A stretch of 64,000 nucleotides of DNA from Neospora caninum Liverpool (taxonomy: Eukaryota; Apicomplexa; Conoidasida; Eucoccidiorida; Sarcocystidae). Each line of letters begins with the position of its first letter. The stretch's first letter is position 1. The notes beneath the pieces are model-generated. The model saw only the letters and a list, made by a program, of their open reading frames with translations. It did no database searches and was not told where the DNA came from. Both the position numbers and the translations under genes were made by a program. The DNA lies in the NCBI RefSeq assembly GCF_000208865.1, contig NC_018398.1, positions 5,294,710 to 5,358,709 on the forward strand. The letters run 5' to 3'. Positions 1-12,338 of this stretch are shown in pieces.

Positions 1-1927
1 TCTTCTCCTCTTCCCTCACCCGCCAGCGCTCTGCGTGGCGCATGCGGCGTCCCAGAAAACGTTGGAGTCTCGCCTCCTGGACTTCGCATCCACACGCCCG
101 CCGAGGCGCTCGGTCCCGGACTCACTGGGAAGCTCTCAGCGTCCCGCTCCCTTTCTTCCCTGGCCCCTTCACTCGTCTCCGCCTCCCCGTCCGACACACT
201 CTCCCTCCTCCGTCTCCGCCTCCGACGCTCTTCCTCTTTCGGCGACGGAGGACCGGCTTCTGCCTCTCCCTCGCCGCCGCCACTCTCCCTCGCTTGTTTC
301 GATGCAGACGCAGCAACTTCCCGTTCGCCTCCTCGAGAAGACGCACACGGCGGTTCTTCTTCCGCCGACTCCCGCGCTTTCTTCGCAGACGCGCGGCTGT
401 CGGAAGACGGGGGAAGCCTCTCTCTCTCCCGGCCGCGCAGTGGAGGCGAGCCGGTAGCTGTTTCCGTCGAAGACGCCGGAGGCCCTGGAGTGTGCAGGAA
501 AGTCGAGGGAGAGGATCCCCAGTTCGTGTTTAAAGTTCCTTGCCGATTGACGACGCTTGCAGGCGTGAGAGCGCGAATGCGGTGAAGTAACTGAACCGCC
601 CTGTGCACGTCATTCTGGCGTTCTGCCTGAGAACAAAAGATAGAGGCGAATCGAAAGAAACTGAAGTGCGGCTCTTCGGATATCCAGGAGAGCGCAGAAC
701 ACACACTCGGCGCCTGCCTCCACAAGACCCGCAACGGAGAACACGCAGGCCTCGGAACCTTTAGCCTCGCGACCCGCTCGCCGGATGGCAGGATGCCGCC
801 GCCGACAGATTCCAGCGCGGACCGGGTGCAGAGAGACTCGAGGCTTTTCCCGTGTCTCGCTCAGAGACATCTGTCGTCACTTTTGTTGTCAATGCCGGAC
901 CTTAACGACGTGCACAGACGTACACGTGCAGGCGCTTTAGAGATGTCTCTCGAGGCAAACACCCACAGTGGGCGGCGCTCGGCCAGAGCATGCCACCGGG
1001 TAAGCAAACAAGAGCGTCTCTTCTTAAGTGCGCTGGTCATCACACAGAGGCCGGAGCTTCGCGTGCGGCAAGGGGTCGAGATCTGAGGTGGATCCCACTC
1101 GGCGTTTCGTCGTGTGCACTGGGGTAAAACACAGGCGTGAAACGTTCCTTCTGGAGAGGTCCCGCCAGCCAACGCCCCTTCCCGCAAAACGAAGGAGCCT
1201 TTGGGTGTGACAAGAGCCAACCGTGAAAGCGATCGCCAAAGCCAACCCCCGTTTCCCTTAACTCGCGAACGCATGCAAGCAGAGCCGTGCCTTCTTCCGC
1301 AGATGTCCCGTTCCTGTCCACGTGTCACCGCTACGTTCTCTTGCACGTTCTAGAGTGCGCCGTCGCGCGTACCTCCAGGAGCTGACTCAGCAGTTTGAGC
1401 ATGGGCAAATCCGGGTAGTAGTCCCGAGTGATGATGTGAGAGAGGGCCTGAGTGTATCTCTGCTGGTTCAAGGGAATGGCTGAAGACTCCGGCAGTCGGA
1501 AGGCGTTTTTGGCCCGTAAGAGAGAAAGTTGACTCGCGTGAAGCTTCAGCTCTGCAACGTCCCCGGCCACGGAAGGTGCCCACTGGTCTTTCTCGCCCCG
1601 CGGTCTCGCCACATCCACCGCTGACAAAGTCTTCGTGCTCGACACCAGTTCGGTCTTTGTTTGAGATGCCCGAGACGACCCACCCGTCATCTGGCCCCTC
1701 GGAGACGCCGACACGGAGCGCTGGGAACAGGTGTGGGCGGTCGCCAACGAGCTCTCGGTTTGGTGCGGGCCGACGCTCGCAGACTGCGCAGTCAGCACAT
1801 TTCGAGGAACCGAGAGGTCTTTCATCGCTGCAAAGTGTCTCAACTCAAGAGTGGACACGCCCTGGGCAAGCGCAGGAACGGACAAAAAACCGGCAACTGT
1901 GTGTACGGACAGCGCGTGGCGTAGCAT
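1..1927 (-). CDS. ESS2: ES2/DGCR14-like nuclear protein, N-terminal part, runs off the left edge
   Basis: Exon 1 runs from the ATG at 1927 down to 1373 (185 codons) and ends GAG|GTACGC. Exon 2 begins at 626 after a CTCAG acceptor and continues in phase. The joined protein has the ES2/DGCR14 hallmark: a stretch like YTQALSHIITRDYYPDL, then AERQND, then a Thr/Pro segment (STFLHTPGPP), matching the family order of 'ERDFFPDL', an acidic linker and 'TPATFETP'. ES2 proteins are nuclear and associate with the late spliceosome. Exon 2 stays open to a stop at 169, but that would give only about 337 residues and lack the family's C-terminal half, so a further splice and more exons beyond base 1 are likely. 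I could not place that donor. A second in-frame Met (about 1825) is an alternative start. The identification rests on a short conserved block. Confidence 0.7.
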
Positions 1928-4900
1928 AGATACCGCGGTGCCGCCGTGAAGGGGACGGGCGGAGCCGCCGGAAAAAAGCGTTCGGCCTGTAAAACCTCAT
2001 AACATGCGCCAGCGCCTGTTTCGATCCTCAGAAACGAGGACACGGACTCCTACAAAGGGAACGAAGGAACACGGCTATGCTGAATGAATCCATGCGCCCG
2101 GATAGGTCTCGGCTGAACGTGGTGGTCCCTCCAAGTGCAGAAAAAGAACCACTCGAAGCACGCGTCATCAACTGTGAGATAGACTCTGGGGACGTGGAGA
2201 CAAAAGAGACAAGAATGATCAACAAGCGAAGGAAAGGGATGCCAATCTTGGTACGAAAAACTGTCGTGACTGTACCCGTGCTGGTCTCCACAACCGCGAG
2301 CGAGCGTCGCGAAGAGACTCACGACACATGAAACGAAATTCGCGTTCAGAAGATCTTTCAGGCGGCATGGAAGTCTCACCCATCCGCCTCCAGAAAAAGA
2401 AAAGAAACGAAATTCCCGAGTCCCCGCCAAAAAGGAGCAGTTCCGGGAAAACAGGACCCCCCGAAAAGAATGGAAACTACACGCGCGTCCTCCGATACCT
2501 ACACATTCCCCTCCATTTCTCAATGAAGCTGTGCGAAAGAGCAGCTGTTCAGAACCGCGAGGGGTTACAGAATAAAGAAAGGAATGAAAACTGTTAAAGG
2601 AGAGAACGAGTTAGACGAACTGCCGTTTTTGACTTCTCATGGCGTCTCGTATACGCATGCATTCCGTGGATTTTTACGGCCTGCAGAACGCAGCATTGGG
2701 AGGTTTCAAAGCGCGAAGAGTTTTACCTCAACTGTAGCTGTGCTTCATCCTTTCTCAACTTTGTTGCACGGTAACACTAGTGCCTTTTTAGTATGGATTC
2801 ATGTGGATCCCCTATTCGAAAGTCGTGACTATAGCTGTCTTTGGCAGTACGCAGAACGCGCTGGACGGCGAGTCAAGGTTTGCATGCGCTTGTCTGTCGG
2901 CTCGAAGGGATCTTTCCGGGGGCAGATCACCAGTTCAGTTTTGTCCTCTTCGCTCTTCTGGCAACTTCCAGAGTTCCATCTTTGCATTTCTCCCAGCAAC
3001 CAAAGACCTGTCTGCGCTGCAGGCGGTAACGTGTCACGTCCGGGCACTGTGGCGAAAATCATGGCTGTTAACACTGAGCTCTGTCGAGTCAAAAAGGAGC
3101 GCAACTTGTAAATGGGGTGTACCTTACGGCCCTCGTGTTTCGGTCCAACGTAGGTGGTAGCAATGCTCCTCGCTTGTTTGTCTTTTCCATTAGGAGCAAG
3201 GTGCTTGTTCATGGTCGAAATATGTGTTCTTCGTCGAGCAACACGACTGGTTTCTGCATCTCGAACACAGTGCAGACCTGACCGAAACCGATCAAACACA
3301 CGTTCATCCTTGGAACTCTTTTCACGTTGTTCGCAGACAATTTTTCATTTAAACTGTCACACATGCAGTTCCTGCTCCGTCAATAACCTAGCAAGCGTTC
3401 GCTGCGGGTGCATGAAACCTATCCGGCCTACGGCCGGTGGTGCGGCGAGATCCGCTCGTTTGAAGCAGACTATGGTGTCTGTCGTCACCAGTCAATGCAA
3501 ATTGGGATGCTTCTTCGTCGGATGTTGGGGAGTGGTTTTCTTAGTTTGAATCAAGGCCTTCGTCACCAGTTCTGATCTTCTGGTGCAACATCCGGAAGCG
3601 TGCTGTGCAGCGTGAGAATATTTGGGAGGAAACTCTTTTTGACGGTTGTCTCCCATAAGAGCTTTTATTCGGGTAATAAAATGACTAGCACTGCTTGGCC
3701 CTGTGCTGGGGCCCATGTCTCTGTAATGGGGTTTCTCGAGAACGTAGAGAAGGGTGTAGAAATACATCATCGCTGTCGAATCGGACGACACCACATACTT
3801 TGCCGCGCATGTGAAGAAGGGATCTCCAAGCCTAAGCACCAGACAGCTCGGAGAAGGTGTCTTCCTTTCTCCTTCGGGTCCTCGTAGTCAGCACCTGAGA
3901 CTGCCCAACATACCTGCGGTGTCGCTTGCGTTCTCGTGACACTCTTCAACAAACTTGTGGACCGGAGGGGGCAGGAGAAACACCTGATAATTACCAGTAG
4001 AGTAACTGCATAATGATGCGACCCTCCGTACCAAAACGAACTGAATGATTCGCTGAAGCTGGCAGAATAGTAAGGCTTTTACAACCGGTTCAGGGACCAC
4101 GTTTGAGGCGCGTACCCCGTAATACCATGCATAGAGGCTGCTGTTATTTCCTTAACGAACCGTAGCAGTATGTCTCAATGGTGTACCGAAAAAATAGTTG
4201 TACTACCCCAAGTAGGGGAAGTGAAATGTGGAAGGGAGTTATCACGATATCTGCGCCGTCTCGCATCGCCCATCATAGCCGTGAACTACCATGGCAATGA
4301 CCTCTATAGAGCGGCGTTGATTACTTTGCTTCTAGAGTGAATACCACTAGTAGGGGCGGGTGCTGAGTGACCCCAGACGGTTCCGTGAGCCCATAGCAAC
4401 TTCAAGCCAGTGCTTTTTCGAACTGCCAGGACGCCATGCATACAGAACAATCCCTGATGAGCTGAAGGAAGGTCCTGGATGTGGGCGCCATGTGAGCACA
4501 GCAAGAGGCATACCGTTTTGGTGTGTACTCCTGAAACTGCACACATGGAAAATCACATTCTGACCAGGAGCATGGCAGCCACGAGCGGCGGACCCACAGA
4601 AACTCTGCACCTTTTCGGGGCAGCAGATTTCTGTGGCTGTTGCATGCTCCAGCTGCCTCTCTTGTGTTCTTGTGTATTTTAGTTCACATGACTCGAGGAC
4701 TGAATAACTGGAGTTGCAGTTGTCTAACTCCCGCTTGGATGTGTAGTTTCTTTCTATGTCTACTTACTGTGGCCACTGTCCTCCTCGGATATGGACTCCC
4801 GTGGGTACAACTGAGTTTTTAGTTTAGCTATGATCTTTTTGTTCTTAATGCCGGCTTCATACGGAGATGCTTCCGTCTCACTACCATGGCCGGAGCCCCT

Positions 4901-5929
4901 CGATAATCCATCGCGAGGCAGGACCGTGCACTGTGAAGCTGTCTGTTTGAAACTCACACTGACCTTCGGCAAGCCTTCTAAAGGGGAGACGCGGAACCGG
5001 TACTGATTTAGTCGCTGAGGCAAGAGTTTTGGTGACCACAGTTCTCTACTGTACAGAGTCGCGATTTAGGACAGGACTGCCGTATACTTCCTGACGTGTT
5101 TGTCTCACCGTTTTTCCGCGACGTTGGGCAAGGCTGTCTTGTGGTTTCTTTATAGTAAACCTTTCTGTGGTAGCTCCGCCGTCATTCCTATCCTAGGAAA
5201 TTTACAAGAGCCCTCAAGAAAAGAGGTGCGGTGGTCGTGTGCTCAACTGCAAAGCCCTGTCATCGTAAGGCAGATGAACTGCCTGCTCCGATGCTTCGTA
5301 ATGGTTTTGACACACCCTCCCTGGAGGCTGGTGGTAGCTGACTGATTTTTCTCTCTAACTTGCGCCAGAGAATGCGGGTGTCTCGCTGTCCCAGTGTCCC
5401 GTACTGCCTTAGCACGCTTCACACAATTGAAACGCGGATTTTGCGTTAAACACGATGTCCCCCAGCGAATGTGTTCTTGTCGGAGAACTTACCCGATCAC
5501 ACGTAGAGATGGTCAGTTGTCTGCAAAGTGTGCTTTTTTTGCGAAAAGGCGGCTCCAGCGTTGCCCGCCCCAGTCCCCGCTTCTGTACGGCGGTGTGTTT
5601 TTGCGGCTTCTCTCGGCAGTGTGCGGAGACGGCGCGAGACGGGCCAGCTGCGCACGCCGTCTCTCAATTTTCATGCGATCTTCCTGGCTGTTTGTATTCT
5701 TTTCCTTGCGTAGGGCGGGTGCCGACACACTCCCGTTGTTTTTTGTTGCAAACACCTTGGGTCTTCGCGGACGCATCTTCGCATCGTGTGCACGGGTTGC
5801 CTTCCGGCAGGCGCCGCATTTCTCGTGTCTCGGGTAAGACACGCAAACCCCACGGCCGCGCGTCCTTTCCGGAGTCTCCACCCGTTGTGTGGAGTTTGAG
5901 TCATTTCTCTTCCACATTCATCCGCGAGA
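1928..5929. other. Intergenic region between the ES2-like gene and enoyl reductase
   Basis: About 4 kb between divergent genes. No reading frame here carries a recognisable family signature. Open frames are short and overlap on both strands, and composition drops toward 45% GC in 2.1-5.3 kb. The right part (about 5500-5929) is GC-rich and pyrimidine-rich, as expected for the promoter and leader of the enoyl reductase. Confidence 0.6.
5626..5663. promoter_or_regulatory. Cluster of GAGACG-type motifs upstream of enoyl reductase
   Basis: GAGACG occurs at 5626-5631 and 5636-5641 on the plus strand, and its complement at 5658-5663; the last reads AGAGACG on the minus strand. WGAGACG is a described cis-element in Toxoplasma promoters. 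The cluster lies about 270-300 bp before the start codon. Function is inferred from motif and position only. Confidence 0.35.
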
Positions 5930-8900
5930 ATGGTGGGTTTCAGACGCATAACTCTCGCTGCCGTCGTGGCAGGTGAACTAGCCTGGGTTGGTCCCGCCGA
6001 GACGATGGCGTTCACCGTCCCAAGTGCGTCAGGGGCGATGCCGGTGACTCCTCAGAGTGCGAGGCCCTCGTGGTCAGCCGCTCGGCCGAATGCCTTCAGA
6101 TCCACGGCGCATTCTCAGTCTGCTGTCAGACCACACTCCGCGTTTGTGACGCATGCGATGGAGACTGCCGACGCGACTGGAACTCAGCACCGAGCAGCCG
6201 GCTCCGCCGGCGAAGGTACAGCCCAGTCGGCGTTTGCAATCGATTTGACTGGCAAGACTGCTTTCGTTGCCGGTAAGAAAGGGCGGAGCTGCACTGTTAA
6301 TCAGATACGCGCAGGCTTACTGGTTGGAACGCGATGGGCACAGCCTCCAGGGAAGACACAGAACGTATTCCAGTCGAGCCCCCGCATCCACGCGTTCACG
6401 GGCGAGCACCAGCGATCCCGTTTTGCAGTTTGTGGGACAAACACTGAAAAGTGGCGGCCTACCTCTTTCCAGCTGTTGGGTTTGCATGCCTCCCTGCCTG
6501 ACCATCATGGCTGTCGATGCAGCTGATTCTCTCAGCAAGGTGGGTAGTGTGTCCGTGGTGAAAGAGCAAATCGGTTCTGAGAAAAAGCTGCTTTACGCCG
6601 TTCAGCCTCGCTGGAGGGTTTACGATCCCGTGAAGGTCGACGAGCGTCGTATTCTCGGGATTGACTGCAGCGGAATAAGCGTGACGAATGGTGTACCTCT
6701 CTGCCTTGTGTTTGCAGGCGTAGCAGACAGTCAGGGATACGGCTGGGCGATCGCGAAACACCTCGCCAGCGCCGGAGCTCGTGTGGCGCTGGGCACGTGG
6801 CCACCAGTTCTTGGACTCTTTCAGAAGTCTCTCCAGAGTGGGAGACTTGACGAGGATCGGAAACTCCCGGATGGTTCCCTTTTGGAATTCGCAGGAGTGT
6901 ACGCCCTCGACGCAGCCTTCGATAAGCCTGAGGATGTGCCTCAAGACGTAAGTAGTGAGCAAGCGTGGTACAGACCAGCAGGGAAAACTGCAGTCCCCCC
7001 ACACGTCCTATGGAGTTTCCCCTTCCACGTCTGGTAGCAGCGTAGCCTCTTCCCGGATGTGCCCCGTTTTTTGCTACGGATCGAATTTCTCCGCAAATCA
7101 GCTGCCTGCAGAAGTGTTCACGTGCACGTATGAGAACAGATATTCGTTGCCACGCGGAGGCACGCGTGTGAGTCCTTTGTGAGCTCTTCCTAACAAGGCA
7201 TACACATCAGCAGGCTGTCAGGAGACGTTTTCCGAGGACGATTCACCCTGGCAACAGACTACAGTTCGCGCACGCGTGTTGAAAACTTTGATCGCACAGC
7301 ACTGCACCAAGAGATGCATACGGGCGGCTGGGATGCTTCGTTCTTGTGAGAACGCTGTGTGCTCGGCCTGGCTGTTGTGCACGGCTCAGGTGAAGGAGAA
7401 TAAAAGATACGCCGGCGTGGACGGGTACACGATTTCCGAGGTGGCGGAGAAGGTGAAAAAGGATCTGGGCAAGATCGACATCCTCGTGCACTCCCTTGCT
7501 AACGGACCGGAGGCAAGTCTAGAGAACGCTCCTCGTTCAAGTGCTTGTGACGGTCCGAGGCAAGTCGCGTAGAGCACCTGGACCCGCCGAACACTGGCGG
7601 CCACGCACCCTCCCTGTTGATCGAGGCTGGGATATGTCGGGTCCTGACACATTTTCGACTGGATAGAGCGGCATGGGGAGACGGGGGCGGTATGCCCGCA
7701 AAGAATGCTGTGCGGGTGCTGGCTGAATAGGTTCTCACAATGCAGCACACGGAACACTGTCGGCTCTGTACACACGGCCATCCATCGTGAGTGGGTCCAT
7801 CTCGCGCTCGGGTGTCTCTTTACCCTTGCAGGTGACAAAGCCCCTTCTTGAGACGAGCAGGAAGGGGTATCTGGCGGCCTCGAGCAACAGCGCCTATTCC
7901 TTTGTCTCTCTTCTTCAACACTTTGGACCGATCATGAACGAAGGCGGCAGTGCCGTCACCCTGTCTTACTTAGCTGCGGAGCGTGTTGTTCCAGGCAAGT
8001 TTCTCGACCCGCAGAAAAGCATTCTCCGAGAGAGTTCACAATTTCAACAGTCCGTGAGAACTCTCCATAGAACCCAGAGTCAATGCGTCTGTTGTACGTC
8101 AACACTAGATACTGCAACTCTGAGAAATATCTGTGTGGAGAAGGGAGGATTCCGGGGGCAGCCTGAACGGAGTTTTTGTAGGGACACAGGGAGACTTCTT
8201 TGCCGCAGTTGACTCTCCTCTAAATACTGACAAACTGTCAATAGGTCGTCGCCTGTGCCCCTCTCTGCATGAACAAAACTGAGGGAATGTCTTGGCCTTG
8301 TCCTTGCCTGAGGAATTGTGTCCCCACCAATCCACATGCAGTTGCGAGTATTGGTCATCGGCTTTGATTCCCGTAGGTTACGGAGGCGGCATGAGCAGCG
8401 CTAAAGCGGCTTTAGAGTCCGACACTCGCACTCTGGCGTGGGAGGCAGGCCAGAAGTACGGTGTACGCGTCAACGCAATCAGTGCAGGCCCTCTGAAGAG
8501 CCGAGCTGCCAGCGCGATCGGCAAGTCTGGCGAAAAAACCTTTATCGACTACGCGATCGACTACTCCTACAACAACGCACCTCTACGAAGGGTAAGTTAC
8601 CGGTACCTACCAGGCGAGTAACAACTACAGAACTCAGGGCGAAGGATTCCTCTGGTGACTGAGTTCAATAGAAGCGGTCCCGTGCATACGGAGGAATAGT
8701 GCTAGGCTTGGAACTAGCGTAACGCATCGGTCCTGCGGACGGTGCAATCGAATAGTTTTCGAACCTGTTCAAGGAATTTGGAGGTCTGCTACGGCAGTCT
8801 GAAAGTCTTCCATGCATATCGACATTGCGTGGCGCCACATTTTTCCATGATTCCAGCTGGCGACTTCCCGGGAAGGCATCCCTCCACGGTTCTTCTGGTT

Positions 8901-9126
8901 CCAGGATTTCCCCACGATTTCTCCAACAATCCTAGGTTTCGCATTCGTTTTCTGGTGAATTCAGGACTTGTACAGTGACGATGTCGGCGGAGCTGCGCTG
9001 TTCCTGCTGTCGCCCTTGGCCCGAGCGGTGAGCGGCGTGACCCTGTACGTAGACAACGGTTTGCATGCTATGGGGCAAGCGGTTGATTCGAGGTCCATGC
9101 CACCTCTCCAGCGCCCTGCTGAGTAA
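5930..9126 (+). CDS. ENR: Enoyl-[acyl-carrier-protein] reductase, apicoplast (FabI type)
   Basis: This enzyme does the last reduction of the type II fatty acid cycle in the apicoplast (trans-2-enoyl-ACP to acyl-ACP with NADH) and is the known triclosan target. Six exons close in phase: 5930-6272, 6718-6947, 7390-7512, 7832-7994, 8377-8591 and 8965-9126, giving 411 residues. Residues 1-25 form a signal peptide ([15 protein letters not shown]...), and a Ser/Ala/Arg-rich transit region extends to about residue 100. The reductase starts at [10 protein letters not shown], with the NADH loop [12 protein letters not shown], the HSLANGPE block, and the catalytic [20 protein letters not shown], whose last Tyr and Lys are the active pair. 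The YGGGMSSAK form is plant-like. The ATG at 5930 is the only one placed before the signal peptide. Introns 3 and 4 begin GCAAGT rather than GT. Confidence 0.96.
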
Positions 9127-12100
9127 AGAAAGCGTTGGATTTTCCATACGGTGTACAGAAAAGAAACCTTACAGGGAAAAGTGTTGATCCGTTGACGAAG
9201 CAGTCGACGCGTCTGTCCAGAGCACCCGCCAAAAATCCGGCGCTGATTTCGTGTCAGGGGAGAACCTGTTCCCGAGTCTGCTGGAGGGCGTGCCCACAAT
9301 GAACGCCCGCAGCTTCTTAGTTTAAAGCCGCTGGCCCTGTACCTTACGCTTGACTGCTTGGTAGATACTGGTGTTTTTGCAGTGGGTAGACGGCAGCGAT
9401 ATACCTCGGGAACGTCTGTACCTTTCACTTTCCGCTAAATGGTTTGTTGCCGCATCCGTCCTTCCGTGAATGTCCTCTGTACACACTGATGCTTCTCTGA
9501 ACTGTTTGAGACTAATGTCTCCCATGCGTCTCGGAATTCTAACTAACCACAAAGGACTGGGTCTCTGAGCCTGGAGGTGATCGCAGTCACCATCGTGAAG
9601 ATATTTCAGCTTCCCACTGGAGACGCTTGCTATAGAGTGATCAGCACGTGTAGGCCTCAGCGAGCTCGAGGAACAGTCGGGAAACGAGGAAGATCTATGT
9701 CAGCAAGAGGGCCCTTCCGCTTATTTCGAGGATGTGGGGCATCTACTATATCCGCTGGATGCTTCAGCAGTGCTTTTCAAACCGTGGTTTGCTTGTTGTG
9801 GGAGATTAATACCTGAAAGACACTTCCGAAACAGAAGACCTCTGGTTTCACTTAAGCGTGACGCGAGGGATAAGTCCCCATGTTGTCCGTGGAGTAGAGA
9901 AAGCGATGCACTTGCAGGCTTTTTCTTCAATCCTTAGGCTCTTCCGTGGCTTTAGAGTCTTACGGAAACACGACTACCGTGTGACGAAGACGACGTGCCT
10001 CTTTTGAAACTGTCATTCTATCTGCGTATTTCTCGACTAGACTGTATTAACGTCAAATCCTCTGTTTTGGTGTCGTAGCCAGTGAGCAGCCGACTGCTCT
10101 ATTGTAAGACACATGAGACCATGACCGTCATTCCTGACCACTTGTTAGCGGACGCCGAACAAAGAAAAGCAAACGCGTACAGCTGCCAAGACACGACAAC
10201 GCAAGACTTACCATCGAGGATTCAGACAAGACCTTAAAGGTGAAGCCGATACTTCAGGTAGACGTCAGAAAAGATTATGGATTTTCTCTCTGCGTCTTCC
10301 GGGTGGTGTCAAAGTGTGCATTCGGAGCGAAAGATGCCTGTGTTCGTCACTGTTCGTTGAAAATCGCCTCTTCACATCTAAGATGTTTCGGTGCTAGACA
10401 GTGATTTTTTGAGATGGAGCAGCGTCTCCTCTTAGGATTCAGGGCCTACTTCCCGGAAAATCCAGGTATGTTAGGAACGCATACACTTCCACCTTCTAGG
10501 AGGGTGGCCCGACGATTCGCCAGACTGCAGCGTGATTTTGCTTCGTGTTTCTGTGCTCACGCTACCATTTACGCGGAAAAGCACATTCATTGCCTTCCAA
10601 CACACGATTTTCGGGAAAAACTACTCTTTCTGGTGGCAGTGCAATCTGCTTCAGCCAGAGGTTGGGCTTGAAAAAAAATACAACGGTACAACTTAGAGGG
10701 ATCCTGTCTCGACTCCTCGAACAGTCACTCTTTGTGAAGGGTTTCAGGGGATTTGGTGAAAGATGTTCCACGAGAGGCTACGTGGCAACACGAAATACTG
10801 AACAAACTTTTTTTCGGGGTGCGATCCGTGTGTCGGCAACCGTTCATATTCTTTTGATAGTAGCAGCCAAACAGTGGGAGAGGGGTGTTTCATCATTCAG
10901 TTGCGCGTTTTGTTGGGCGCTTCAAAAATTGCAACGTTGCCCCTTTTCTGTGAGTTCGGTCGAGAAAAAAGCAGTTACTTACACGCGAATGCACGGCATG
11001 CCCTTGAGGAGGAAAAGTGAATCTGATATATTTGTGTTCTGCTTGCCTGTCTAAATCCGGGATTCCAATGCATCGAACCATCCCCGCTCGGGGTTCGCCA
11101 GTGAAAGGCTCTGCTCTTCTTGACGAGTACAAAACACCTGCTGTCCGACAATGTCAACCCAAAAAAGAGTCTGAAAGTGGTTCACCAGAGCCAAGAGAGC
11201 CCGGCGTCGTTCAGGCTTGCCGCGAAAGCATTTCTAGGGAACAACGAGGGTCCGAACAAGAAATCGAGCAGTCCCTTGAAACAGATCCGGTAAAGGTAGC
11301 AGTGGGACAAAGAATCCCCACCAGCGTACGAATTTTCGCAGGGGGCAGCGAAGAGAAGCAGCACAGAGGCCTAAACTATGTCATGTCGGTTGTTAATTGT
11401 AAAGAGATACGCAGATTGCCTTCCAATTCCTGTTTGGGTGTAAAGGAATGACCAAAAATCCGTCGTGACCTGTTTCCTCGGGCCTCACCTCAAGAGAACC
11501 AGAAAAACGAGCACATATCGCACGGCCTTGTTGCCCTCACATGCCCGCAGAAAAACGTGGTTTCCAAGATGTGTGGTTCAACTGATCTTCGTCATTGGTC
11601 GACTTGTGTCAGGTACAAGCATCCTCTCTGAGGTGCATCCTCCATCAGGGGTAACAACGGGATGCTGCGAAGGAGAGCTTCATCGAGACTCCCGTTTCTG
11701 TCCGCGTCACCTGTTCTGCCGGGGGGCACGTCGGCGCACATGCGAGCCGAGAATATGCTAGTAACCGGCATGTTCTCTAGGGCAGGATGTCGTCTTCTTC
11801 CGTCCACGAAAGGTCCATGAATTCGGATGTATTGGTGTCGCCCTATTCCCGGTCACAAAACGGGCCATAATCAACCGTACCGTTTACCAGTCACAATTGC
11901 AGACACAGTGTACCTTCCGGAGTTCAGATGTGGTTTGCACCCTCAGACCATGCCGTGACGTTTCTAGCAGTAACTCGTGTGGCGGTTTGCCGTGGGCACC
12001 CCTGATTGACTCTGAGAGCTTGAATTCTCATCGCCGGCTGCCCAGGAAGCTGCTGCCTTCGTGTGTACCGAGTCACACAGGGACCCTCAGTAAAGCCCAT

Positions 12101-12338
12101 TTGCACGGCTGGTCTTTCTTGCCCGCTTCGGGTGATGATTGACAGACCGAGTGCGTGCGTTTCTTTGACAACACTAGCAAAGGTGAAAAAAAAGCAGTAT
12201 ACACGGCGGTCAGTGTGTAGCTTGTCGCTGCCTGCAATTCCTACTCGTGTCTAGGTAGGACTCTCTTGCACCTCTGCTGGGACGCTCGGAAGATTCCCCC
12301 CTTCTGTCACTTCAGAGAGCTCGTAAATCACGATCACA
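9127..12338. other. Intergenic region after enoyl reductase, before the LRR gene
   Basis: About 3.2 kb with no recognisable coding signature on either strand. Open frames are short and mutually overlapping. The first few hundred bases are probably the enoyl reductase 3' UTR, and the last about 200 bases (CT-rich, ending ATCACAATGG) the LRR leader. I see no tRNA, rRNA or repeat array. Confidence 0.55.
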
